This document shows positions 52,060 to 61,425 of a stretch of DNA of 64,000 bases, in pieces. The DNA lies in NCBI RefSeq assembly GCF_910592395.1, contig NC_088308.1:10863001-10927000 (forward strand), written 5' to 3'. The position numbers and the translations under genes were made by a program. The stretch's first letter is position 1. Each line of letters starts with the position of its first letter. Source of the DNA: Lineus longissimus (taxonomy: Eukaryota > Nemertea > Pilidiophora > Heteronemertea > Lineidae). Under the pieces are notes generated by a model. That model was given only the letters and a program-made list of their open reading frames with translations, was not told the origin of the DNA and did no database searches.

Positions 52060-54289
52060 CCTGGTTAGAGGAAGTATTTTTCCTCTTCCCAGTCCGGTGA
52101 CCCTCCGCTTCCCGTCGGAAGGATCCAGCAGGAGCAGGCTGACTAGGCGGGGAAGGCCTAGGCAGGACCTGCCTGGCGTACGGGATTGAACCCGATGCCT
52201 GCTGGGGCCTCTCTATCTTTCTAGCGTTAGGTAGAGAGGTATTGGCCCTCTGTGTCGCAGTGGGGGCATATAATTTGTCCCAATCTTTCTGTGCTTGAGC
52301 CGCCTCTTGTACAGAATCTGCGAACAGGAAAGAACCGTCCATAGGAGCGGTTCTTAAGGCCCCTTCCAGCTGGAGGGATCTGATGACATTGAGAGAGCCC
52401 AGTGCGGCGTCTCTACGGAGTAGGACGCTATTTGCTGCGGTCTTGGCGGACAAAGCAATAGCGTGCCTAATCGAATGTGACAAGGATGTCACAAGCGATT
52501 TTGTGTCATCAGATAGTGACTCATTATCCTTTAGGGATCTGGCTAGGGCCAGGTTAGTGTGCTCTGCATAGGAGAGCACCGCTAACGTGTTTTTGGCCAG
52601 ACCCTCTTGTGCTCTAAGTTCTCGGTAAGCCGAGGAGGAGGTCACCCTAGCCACAAGTTGGTCCAGCTGTATATCGTCCTTTAATATGGAAGTCGATGCT
52701 GCAGCTGGACAGCCGGCCGAGCTGACTCGATAATGGTCAGCGCGGTACTGCCTAACGGGAGGAAGTTGTGCCGTGAACAACTTCCCCGGTTTACACCAAG
52801 CTTCCGGTCCGACTGCCGGAAGGACAGGGATGGGAGTACGTTGGTGGGCGCCTTGGGAGTCACTGATTGTACGCTCCAAAAGTTCAGAGACTGCTACCAC
52901 CGACGGGGAGGGAGGAAGGAATTCAAGTGCCCGAGTTGAGCCCTGAGAAACCTGTGGATTGGGATCCACTTCCTGTCCCCAAAGTGAAAAGGTCGGTGTT
53001 GATAAGGCTGGCAGTTCCGGCGGGGTAGGGCACAGATCCTGCGGGAGGTACGCTCTGATCAATGATCTGAGTGTCCTCATATCCGACAAGATACTGGCCT
53101 CCTCTGGTGACAGCTCCTCCTGATTTGGGGAGCGGTAGCCTGGCTGAGAACTTTCGTTCTCAGAAAATTCCTCTAAAATAGAGGAGTCGGATGGTGGGTA
53201 TCCGATGGGACCAGACGCACCAGAGGAACCGGAACCCTGCTCCAGCTGGCTGAGTCTATCAGTAAGACCCGCTACCATCTGGATGAGCTGGGACAGTTGC
53301 TGTCCCGACTCGGGTTCCGGACCCGACGTGCGGCTTCTCTCAACGACGGGCGATTGAGGCGAGGGTGAGCGCATAAGCGAACCCTGGAAGCCGTATGTAC
53401 GGGCGAATGGGTCTTCCGGAAGCGGAAGATGCCCATATTCTGAACCAGAGTTCAGATGTCTCCTCTGCGTAGCTCGTTCCATGGGAACGACGCCTCTGCT
53501 GCGAGGAGGGGGTGGCACTTCCGGTTGGCTCCACCTAAGAGGTTGGCCAACGTAGGGAGGTGCTTGCATTTCCGGCAGGACGAAGTCCAAAACCGGTAAT
53601 GCCCGTAACTCCTTCGCCGGTATGGAGCTACCGGTTGCCTTTTTAGAAGGAGGTACGGAGGGCGGAAACGCTGTTACCGAAGACGCATGGCGTTTCGGAG
53701 GTGGCGTTATAAAGTCCGTCCCTACTCTACTGTGTCCGTGAGGACTGGGGTTATTTCGCAGTAAAGACTGAGAAAAACCCCCAGTAGAGTCTTCGGTTAC
53801 TGATAAACGGGAACCCGCGTCAGCAACCGGAACTGCAATCGACGGACCGGAAGCAGGGTGCTCCCGCGGGTACAAAGGGCTTGTACTCGGGGGAGCGGAC
53901 GACAGAGGAACCGGAAGGTTCCCTGAGGTCCGGGGTATATTAAACCCTTGGAGACTTACTGGATGTAAGTCTCCCTTGGGACCACAGACATTGATAATGT
54001 CTGATCCCGCATCCTTCGCAGCCGCGGCCGGAACCGGAACTCGGCTGACGGAAGGGGTGGTGGCGGGAGGTTTGGTAGACCTCCGGGTTATATGCCCGGA
54101 AACGGAACCGGAAGAGGGTTTAGGCGTCTTCGCGGCCCGTTTCCCGCCACCAGACGCAGTCCTTTGTGGTGAGACAAAGGATGCCGTCGGAGGGGTACGC
54201 CATATAAAAAATGGTACCAATGACAATAAAAACACTGGGAACCCCAAGTAGGCCGGAAAGGACGCAATTATTAATGGAAAGGAAAACAT
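52001..54289 (-). CDS. DIRS gag-like protein, full-length frame
   Basis: The 762-codon uninterrupted frame is Ser/Pro-rich in its first 450 residues and contains a short coiled coil (SQLIQMVAGLTDRLSQLEQ). A helical region at about 540-700 follows (LAKNTLAVLSYAEHTNLALA, SLSHSIRHAIALSAKTAANS), then a basic end (KRKNTSSNQGG to GAGRKK) that could bind nucleic acid. The first 30 hydrophobic residues may be untranslated, since a later start or splice is possible (an acceptor-like TTGGGGTTCCCAG lies there). It overlaps the start of the RT frame by 59 bases. The left DIRS copy preserves only the first half. Confidence 0.75.
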   Translation of the reverse strand: MFSFPLIIASFPAYLGFPVFLLSLVPFFIWRTPPTASFVSPQRTASGGGKRAAKTPKPSSGSVSGHITRRSTKPPATTPSVSRVPVPAAAAKDAGSDIINVCGPKGDLHPVSLQGFNIPRTSGNLPVPLSSAPPSTSPLYPREHPASGPSIAVPVADAGSRLSVTEDSTGGFSQSLLRNNPSPHGHSRVGTDFITPPPKRHASSVTAFPPSVPPSKKATGSSIPAKELRALPVLDFVLPEMQAPPYVGQPLRWSQPEVPPPPRSRGVVPMERATQRRHLNSGSEYGHLPLPEDPFARTYGFQGSLMRSPSPQSPVVERSRTSGPEPESGQQLSQLIQMVAGLTDRLSQLEQGSGSSGASGPIGYPPSDSSILEEFSENESSQPGYRSPNQEELSPEEASILSDMRTLRSLIRAYLPQDLCPTPPELPALSTPTFSLWGQEVDPNPQVSQGSTRALEFLPPSPSVVAVSELLERTISDSQGAHQRTPIPVLPAVGPEAWCKPGKLFTAQLPPVRQYRADHYRVSSAGCPAAASTSILKDDIQLDQLVARVTSSSAYRELRAQEGLAKNTLAVLSYAEHTNLALARSLKDNESLSDDTKSLVTSLSHSIRHAIALSAKTAANSVLLRRDAALGSLNVIRSLQLEGALRTAPMDGSFLFADSVQEAAQAQKDWDKLYAPTATQRANTSLPNARKIERPQQASGSIPYARQVLPRPSPPSQPAPAGSFRREAEGHRTGKRKNTSSNQGGSGPTRHSFRPRGAGRKK

Positions 54290-54794
54290 GCCTACTTGAA
54301 TTAAACACTATTGCAATGGATCTGAGTCTTGTTCATTACAATAGAGAGGAGAATAGCCTACGTAAATCTACCCTACCAAGATCAAAATAATGGAGCCGGG
54401 TCGACTAAGCTAGCTAAGAAAGGTCTATAATTAAATAGACTGGACAATACTAATGCCAAGATTAGTTTGGCGGTCTACTCCGTAGGTGAATGAACCCAAA
54501 AATCGTCTAGACTTGGCTGGTTGAATTTGGTTTTAAATCGAATTCACGGCAGCTTTGAAAAAACGATGTGCTTCGTAGAAGCACAAGAGTAAAGACTGAA
54601 TATGGCGGCATGAGATCGGCGCGATCTCGCGGGATCGGTCAGGGCGCCGCCTGGCGGCCGAGCTGTTAACTCAGTTCTCCCTTTAGAAAATTAAAGGGAT
54701 ACTCTTGTGTTTGAGCCCAAATGGAGTAACATGCAAAAGTGTTCCATAGGTAAATATAAACTAACAAAATGGCCATTTCTTGTAAGGAAATGGG

Positions 54795-55470
54795 CATTTT
54801 GTTCCACATGACTTCAACATTTTAAGGCCCAACACCCTCCACGTGACCCCCTCCTCTTTGGATGCATTTGACAATGTCGATACATATCCTTAACAGCCGT
54901 GTCACCATCTCTGGATTTTCCCTCAATTCATCGACCTCCCGAATTATGCGAGTTCTAACTTCTGCTAGACCTTGAGCTGGAATCTCATAAACCTTGTTCT
55001 TCAGGTACCCCCAAAGAAAAAAATCACAGGGAGTCAATCTGATGACCTTGGTGGCCACTCCACTGGGCGGTTCAGCGCGATTACTCGTTCTCCGAACAAA
55101 GCAGTGGCCGTCAAGGTTACCTGAACTGCGCGAAGGCGAAGTGCTGGAGCACCATCCTGTGCCCATCATAAGCGCCTGAAAATAGCCCTCCTAGTTATGA
55201 CATAACACTTTTAAATTAATGCACCGTTGACAATGAACTATGTGTGACAACAACTGCATATAATTTCCCAACTTGGAACAAGTCCATTTCTGCCCGTCAT
55301 TTTAAAGACCATGGTGCTCAGCCATGCGTGACAGCACGGACGTCACAATTGTACTAACACAAAGCTCATTGCTTCTACTTTATTGTGCTGCAACGTCAAA
55401 AGCTTCATAATGAATAGTTTAAAAATATTTACCCAATGCGCCCGGATTACCCTTTTTATGAGACACCCTG
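54795..55470 (-). mobile_element. Mariner-type element C, right part with transposase remnant
   Basis: Immediately after the CATTTTG core the sequence reads TTCCACATGACTTCAACATT, the continuation of the left part at 29985. It ends AGACACCCTG before TA. Minus-strand transposase pieces include TPCDFFLWGYLKNKVYE and RIIREVDELRENPEMVTRLL (within 55169-54822). Upstream frames are degraded. Together with the left part it would be an element of about 0.97 kb, similar to element B. Confidence 0.85.
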
Positions 55471-56259
55471 TACGTGTATGCTTAACGCGCCAAATCCACA
55501 ATACATGTAGATCCCTTTTCTTATTGTATTCAAAAAGCCTAGTATAAAGTTGCGTATTGGTGGTACTCAAAGCTATATCTAATTCTGAAGCTAAACCAAA
55601 CTCAAGAGCTAATAATTTTGTCAAATATGACTTAATTCTATGGAGCACTGTTTGCTTTATACAAGGACTATATAATAACAATATATTGGCACATGTCATC
55701 ATTGGCTCTGGTGCCCAATGCCGCAAAGGTCTGTACTTATACTCTGTGAATGCGTTAAAATCCGACAAATATGTCGATTCATTAAAAGGAGAGAAAACAT
55801 GCTCAAACGCTTTGTTATAAATCCATCTCAACAGATAATAGATGTTAACTAGACTGAGAAATTTGCTTACCAGCAAATTTGATGGGCCCCAGGATTGTGG
55901 AGGAAGCAGTGGTACCTGATGATGTATCCATATTCGTAGAAGGGGAGGGGGTTATGACGAGAGCGGAGAAATTACTATGTCCGGAAATAGATCATCCGAC
56001 AATCGAAAGTATATAATTTTACGAAGGTTTCTCACCCAGGCAAAACAGATTCTTTCTATTTTTTCATTTTTATAGTTCGCCGGATGTACTAGGCCTATAC
56101 TATAGAAATGCACTAACGTTAGAAACCCGAAAACACTACTCGTTACAAGCGACAGGCGACCAAACACATTGATATGAGGACTACTAGGACTACAGGGAGT
56201 CTCATACGCCCTAGTGAGTCGATCGGGAACCAATCTATCAATGGTCTGCCCATGGCTTC
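55471..56259. other. Unassigned; uncertain minus-strand exon-like frame
   Basis: A minus-strand frame from 55876 to about 55485 encodes coherent sequence (LSLVNIYYLLRWIYNKAFEH, then FNAFTEYKYRPLRHWAPEPM) before running into element C. Just upstream, an ATG frame MDTSSGTTASSTILG ends in GCTG|GTAAGC near 55882, which looks like a first exon with donor. I recognise no family and cannot show a working gene. Confidence 0.25.
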
Positions 56260-56676
56260 AAACATGAGGAAACCAGCCCTGTAAAATATTTAGTCGCCCT
56301 CCAACTTCAAGCACCCCGCTGATACTACACACAGTGATGATCAGCATATTTACCTTATCTACCTAATGGCCAGCGTAACCAGTGATAACACTCGGGCTGA
56401 TGAGGCAAAATTAGAAGTAATTTGGTCGACTACAAGGCAACCGGGATGTGATAGCAAGATCGGTTATGTAACAACATATGTTGACCTCAGCCTTTGGTCC
56501 GGCAACTCAGCAGGAGGTCACCTGGCACAGATAAGCTGAGAGCTAAAGTCAATAAACTATTCCTCAGAAACTCTCCCCTCATCAAATATCCATCCCCCGG
56601 CGTCCAAGGCATTTTCCATTAGTTGGTGGGGGATGGTTAGGAGATAATTTTTACAGGGCTGGTTTCCTCATGATGC
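56260..56676. mobile_element. Small TIR element (MITE-like)
   Basis: CATGAGGAAACCAGCCCTGT at the left is mirrored by ACAGGGCTGGTTTCCTCATG at the right, with AAAA just inside both ends. The interior of about 370 bp is non-coding. The target duplication is unclear. Confidence 0.7.
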
Positions 56677-57699
56677 GCATGCGTGAACCGAGTAAGCCGA
56701 GTTATAAGCCGAGTTAACTGTTTTATATCAGAATGCCAACACTCGGATTGAACTCGGGTTTAAGTGATGTCATCGAATTGAACTCGTGTTACGTGACGTC
56801 ACCAGAATCGCTTTGGAGATTTTCAAACAAATCAGAAAATCGGAGCATAAAAACGCTTCAAAGTCATCGAAATGATCCGAATTTTGAAAAGTCTTCTGCG
56901 ACGTACACTAGATGGGATTATGTTTGGTGGTATAGGGGTGATCGATTTTTGGTTTATTTAGCTGTTTTGGAGAACACTCGCAATAATGTTTGTAAAATGT
57001 GAACAGAAAGAAAGAAAGAAACCAGAACATGAGTGATCTCAATATGGACACCAGACTGTGAGTCTGGTGCCCATAATTTGGTCACATTCTCAATAAGGAG
57101 GTATCGTGCCGATAGGCCTACAGCCTTGTCCTTCAAAAGTGATCTGATGCATCAGTTCCTCAATGAGATTGCGAAGTGAACTGACAGGACCCAGGACTGG
57201 TCTTGCAGGATACTGCAACCAGTAAAAGAGTATGAAATAAAATGACTAATTCTGACTGTATGTAAGGCCCTGCATCAACTAATAGTACAGTTCATAGGCA
57301 TGGAGTATATCACATACAACACTGTAGTTGGCGTCCAACAGTACATATCAGTTTCGATTTTTGGATTTCTGTTCAATAGTATGGAATGAGTAATGCAAAT
57401 CAGCAAAGGGTTAAAAGGTATGATAATTCATTTAAAACTGATTCAAAAACATGCAAAAGAAGTGTAAACAATGTGAAGGGTCGAGAAAATAAGACAAAAT
57501 CTGTCTACATTTAAGTCTCCCGCAAGAATGCCGCCATGTTTCCAATAGTACCAGGCCAGAGACCTCTATTAGCCAGCGTGTACATTCTGTGTACATTTTA
57601 ATGAACATAGGTTGGTGCAAAAAGTACACCAAGGGTGCTTTAATTCCCACCAAATTTTATATGTGTTATGAAGAGGCTTTTATCGAAAAGGTTCTGACG
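56677..57699. other. No supported feature
   Basis: An 89-codon plus-strand frame at 56733 shows no domain. GAAAGAAAGAAAGAAA occurs at about 57005. Nothing else is recognised. Confidence 0.25.
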
Positions 57700-58356
57700 A
57701 AGACAGTTGCTGAAAAACAGGATTGACTGGATGTCCCTGATAATAAGCCACACCAGGTTGTGATGTTGAAGGCTGCTTTAAAGCAGGATGGCCTGGATGT
57801 CCCTGAAAATAAGACACACCAGGTTGTGACAAAGAAGGCTGCTGTAAAGCAGGATAGACTGGGTGTCCCTGTGAATAAGACTCACCAGGTTGTGACGAAG
57901 ACGGCTGCTGTAAAGCAGGATGTCCCTGATAATAAGAAACAACAGGTTGTGACGAAGACTGTTGCGGTAAAACAGGATTTACTGGATGTCCCTGATAAGA
58001 AGCCACACCAGGTTGTGATGTTGAAGGCTGCTTTAAAGCAGGATGGCCTGGATGTCCCTGAAAATAAGACACACCAGGTTGTGACAAAGAAGGCTGCTGT
58101 AAAGCAGGATAGACTGGGTGTCCCTGTGAATAAGACTCACCAGGTTGTGACGAAGACGGCTGCTTCAAAGACCAAGATGAAGGACGATCAGAATACTGGA
58201 AAAGAGGAAGACCAGACCCATTCTGAGCCGGACGACTTGTACCTAAAGCTGTTCTTGAAGTGTATTGATGCACAGGGAAAAGTTCACGATGTGGCTCACT
58301 TAGTGATGGACGTCCAGAGCCTACCGGACCATGAGCAGAAACCTTTGCATCGTTAA
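57700..58356. repeat. 66-bp tandem repeat, open on both strands, with unique 3' end
   Basis: About seven units of 66 bp (22 codons) run from 57700 to 58165. A three-unit block is repeated with a period of 255 bp (57761 and 58016). One unit is shortened by 9 bp, so every indel is a multiple of three. The plus strand gives a Lys-rich repeat (KKAAVKQDRLGVPVNKTHQV) and continues into non-repetitive DDLYLKLFLKCIDAQGKVHD up to a stop at 58356, but has a TGA in the first unit. The minus strand gives a Gln/Pro/Ser/Gly repeat (QPSTSQPGVAYYQGHPVNPV) from a Met at 58273 to a stop at 57680, with no interruption. Frame-preserving indels argue for coding on one strand; I favour minus because it is unbroken, but neither is proven. 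Confidence 0.6.
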
Positions 58357-59602
58357 GCCATGAATCGCAATGAGGGCATGAAAACTGGTATGTAAGGACA
58401 GTTTAGTTCAGTCGGTAGCCGTGCGCAGCGCTGTATTACAGTATCTCCTTTCGTCTTCAGAGTTCAGGCATGGCGACGATCATCGTGACAAGTACTGGCT
58501 TTTCCAGGTGACTGAAGCCCAGAATCCGCTCATTCCACTTATTCCGCTCATTCAGCTCATTCTGCATGGCCATTTTTGTCATGCAAATCATTTTTATTAC
58601 GAGATAGATGGACAAAACAATATTTCGTTGGAAGACTAAAACAACACAGTTTTTCAAACTTTACTAAAGAGCATTTTCTTTCCTAGGACAGGCCAGCTCG
58701 GCAAGTTGAACATCTTGACTCTCATGCTTTTGCGTCACCACTATCCATGACAGATTCCATCGATTTTCCTGTTTTCTCGGCACGCTCTCAGTGCGTGCTC
58801 AAATCACAGCGCTGATATGAAAAATTATGGAAGGCAAAGGTCAACGCCGATCATACGTTGCCCAACCTCGTCGCCTGTTTATGCGACGGTCCAATTAATG
58901 CAATTGTTAGTATATTTTTAGAATCCGTTTAATGCGCACAGGGTTGTAGGCAGAAATTCGTTCTCCAGGGATAGCTTGGACAAAAAACAGATTTAACTCC
59001 AAAAGTTCTAAAGCTGTCCCCTCTGCCATGGTATAGTCTTGTACTGTGGCAGCGAGGGGGGGGCTGGTCCGTTTTTCATAGGCATTCACTCTGGAGAGAG
59101 CTTTAATGTTTTGCTTCGGCCCAGTCTTATGTGTAATTATATATTGGCCATTATCTATTTAACCAATTAACGATCAAACTAAACTAAACTCTGGAGAGTA
59201 TCTTCTCAATTTCACGACACCTAATTGCGTAACCATTATGATCGTTCACGTGAGCAGTCATATCTATGACGTCATCAGACCAACCGATGATGCCCAATGG
59301 GAAAATGAAGGGTCTGGTGATAGTATGTGCACGAATGATTTCCACGGTGTCCAATAATTGCTGGTGACTTCGAATAGGGTCAGTGACATAAAGAATTCGA
59401 CATTCCGGAAAGACGCATTGGAGGACTCATAAAGCAGCGTATCACGAGTAGGGAATGGGCAATACTGAAGTAATACGGTCATTTATATAATCACGAACGG
59501 GGTACCACCGCGGAGGCGATCCCGCTATGAGCGAGCGAAGCCCGAAATTTTCTGCGCCCATTACTTGGTAAGCAAAATGGCGCCGCCGATAAGGCTGCAC
59601 CT
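58357..59602. other. No supported gene
   Basis: At about 58525-58562 there is a short array of CATTCCACTTATTCCGCT-type 9-mers (consensus CATTCCGCT). Otherwise only short chance frames are present. Confidence 0.3.
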
Positions 59603-59935
59603 TAAAATCTTTAAATGATTAAAGCTGTAGACGAAGTAGAGTGTTCCATTGACTTCTAAAATAACCCAGTTAATTTTCGTCACCATCATTTTGACGCCGT
59701 CGATTTCATATTTGGCGATTCGATTTTCTTTGAAGTCCCTGACGAGCATCCTGCCCTCCGTGTATCCATCCTGGCCGGATTTCCACATATAGAACAAGAG
59801 GAATAATCCGTCTTCGAGGAAGAAAAGATGTGGGTCCATTGGCCCACCGGTTCGGTATAACGGAAGCTTCCCGAAGCGGCAGTTGCCGGTAAAGGGGAAA
59901 CCTGGGAGATGTCCATTACCCTTTGATTCTTACAG
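59603..59935 (-). CDS. Exon resembling a glycosidase-type beta-propeller protein
   Basis: On the minus strand the frame is open from about 59935 to a donor TTAAG|GTGCAG near 59603. It reads GFPFTGNCRFGKLPLYRTGG, then MDPHLFFLEDGLFLLFYMWK, then INWVILEVNGTLYFVYSFN and LKIL. The series 'DPxLFxxxxGLxLxF', 'KNW' and 'NGxLYFVYSxxxxxIL' recalls blades of five-bladed propeller glycosidases and phosphorylases (GH43/GH130-like). The exact acceptor is uncertain (CTGTAAG or TCTCCCAG are both possible). Without splicing the frame would continue 14 codons to a stop at 59561. Other exons are not recognised. Confidence 0.4.
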
Positions 59936-61188
59936 ATCATTAAATCACTAAGTGAAAAAGTAATTTTCCGGATCCGTGTTGACCGATTGGATATTTCTAA
60001 TAAAACCGGTTTGTTTGTTTTCTTTTTGATACATGACTTGAAATGAATTAAACCATTATATCGTCACCCACATACCCAAGTCAAATTTTCTACTTTTGTG
60101 AAAAATGGAACAAAAATATTCATTTCCTAACCATATCAGATTTATTTTGCAGCTAACTAAGGATAACATGTTTAAACATGACAATGAACATGCAATTGAC
60201 GACATGTCTTACTGGTGTTACATAACGGGTCAAGATGACTCAGCCAGTTTGACAAATCCCAATTGCGACTTAGGCAGTTATATATCTGACTTAGGCTATT
60301 TGATTAAAGAAAACCATGACTTTATATGCATATCAAACAGTTCAGCCTGTGGGTTTTACATCCACTTCAAAGCTATTGAAGTATCTTTCACGTCTTGTCA
60401 TTATTACAGTTCATTAATGTGGCAAATTGTCGAAGAACGGGTGACACTCGGCTGGAATGGCATGCTTCATTGACTTAAGGTCGTTGTATTTCTTCATCTT
60501 GATAAGAGGCTTTGTTTGGTACAATAAGATCCATATCAAATCATTCACTAACTGAATTCTCTGTGGCAGTACCTCCCAATCTGTGCCTTTGGAACATGAT
60601 AATTTGAACCTGAGGGCGCGGCGCCACTGCTTTCATATCTCAAGCCCCGCAGTTCATGCACTGCAGGATCCCCAGCCTTCTTCCCGGTTCTAATGCTGTT
60701 GACGAATTATTCATCCATCCTCATGAAATCCGAGTGTTTCATCTGCTTCACGTGGTATAGCGTTGGCCTTATTCTTGCATTCTGAAGAACAACCACGTAT
60801 CTCTCTCAGTGAAAATGTCATTAACCATCCTTTGCTTAATTTTGGCATGCATACTGTCGCATTCGATTGAGTGTGACCAGCAACGAGAAACTTCTATTAT
60901 ATGGTAACACCATGCTTCCTGGCAAGGAATATGCATTTGCCACAGACACATTTTTATTTTGGAAGTCACACCAATCACTCCAAATCACAATCTCTTCTAA
61001 TTCTGGGTTGTTGGAAATTATATTTTCAAAATGCTGGAATTGAAAAGATGCAAGACCTCACCTTTCAAACCGCCCTAACTTTCATTCCAGATGCAGCAGG
61101 ATCCCTCCCTTGATTTAAGATCATAAGGAGTAAAGCTATGAAGCTGCGATTTGGTTTTGTAACATAGGTAACTGGCAATCATCCAGAA
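59936..61188. other. Unassigned
   Basis: A 122-codon plus-strand frame at 60105-60473 lacks splice sites and motifs. I see no repeats. Confidence 0.25.
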
Positions 61189-61425
61189 GTATTAAGGTAG
61201 CAGGAAGGGGGGGGGGGGGCGTTTGTGGTTTCCGAGTGTGAAGGGGTATAGTGGTGTCTGTTGACTGGGCTTTAAGAGAGACTAGCCATGATGCCAGTCA
61301 ACAGACATGTGATTTCAGTATTAGGTCTTTCATTGTAGCAATGCGAAAATGTAAGTGATTTTGGTTAGGTCCGTCCTTTGTTATGACCAAGTAGCTTCTA
61401 GAGTGACTCAACCATTCACTCTCTT
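61189..61425 (-). repeat. Inverted copy of the 14.74-14.98-kb flank with empty TTAA site
   Basis: In reverse complement this matches the flank between the partial repeat copy 3 and the fold-back element, including one arm of the 64-bp hairpin (61262-61285). At about 61190-61198 the sequence CCAGAAGTATTAAGGTAGC is the uninterrupted TTAA site. A 13-base G run is at 61207-61219. Confidence 0.75.

Larger units (their letters stand above)
34484..54801 (-). mobile_element. DIRS-like retrotransposon, right copy, split by a gypsy-like element
   Basis: Read on the minus strand, it starts at 54801 and carries 5' sequence to 54300, gag (54289-52001), RT and RNase H (52059-50668). A gap follows at the gypsy-like insertion, and then the tyrosine recombinase (36112-35183) and the 3' region to 34484. 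The 34484-36112 part is a near-perfect inverted copy of 32645-34280. About 0.5 kb between RNase H and recombinase (equivalent to 32130-32645 of the left copy) is missing, together with the 5' end of the inserted element. The outer right boundary is again a CATTTTG core (54795-54801). Confidence 0.85.

Noticed and set aside
57700-58165. CRISPR-like array
   Set aside because: The units are contiguous 66-bp tandem repeats with no unique spacers, in a eukaryotic context.
60105-60473. 122-codon frame as a gene
   Set aside because: It stands alone, with no domain and no splice context.
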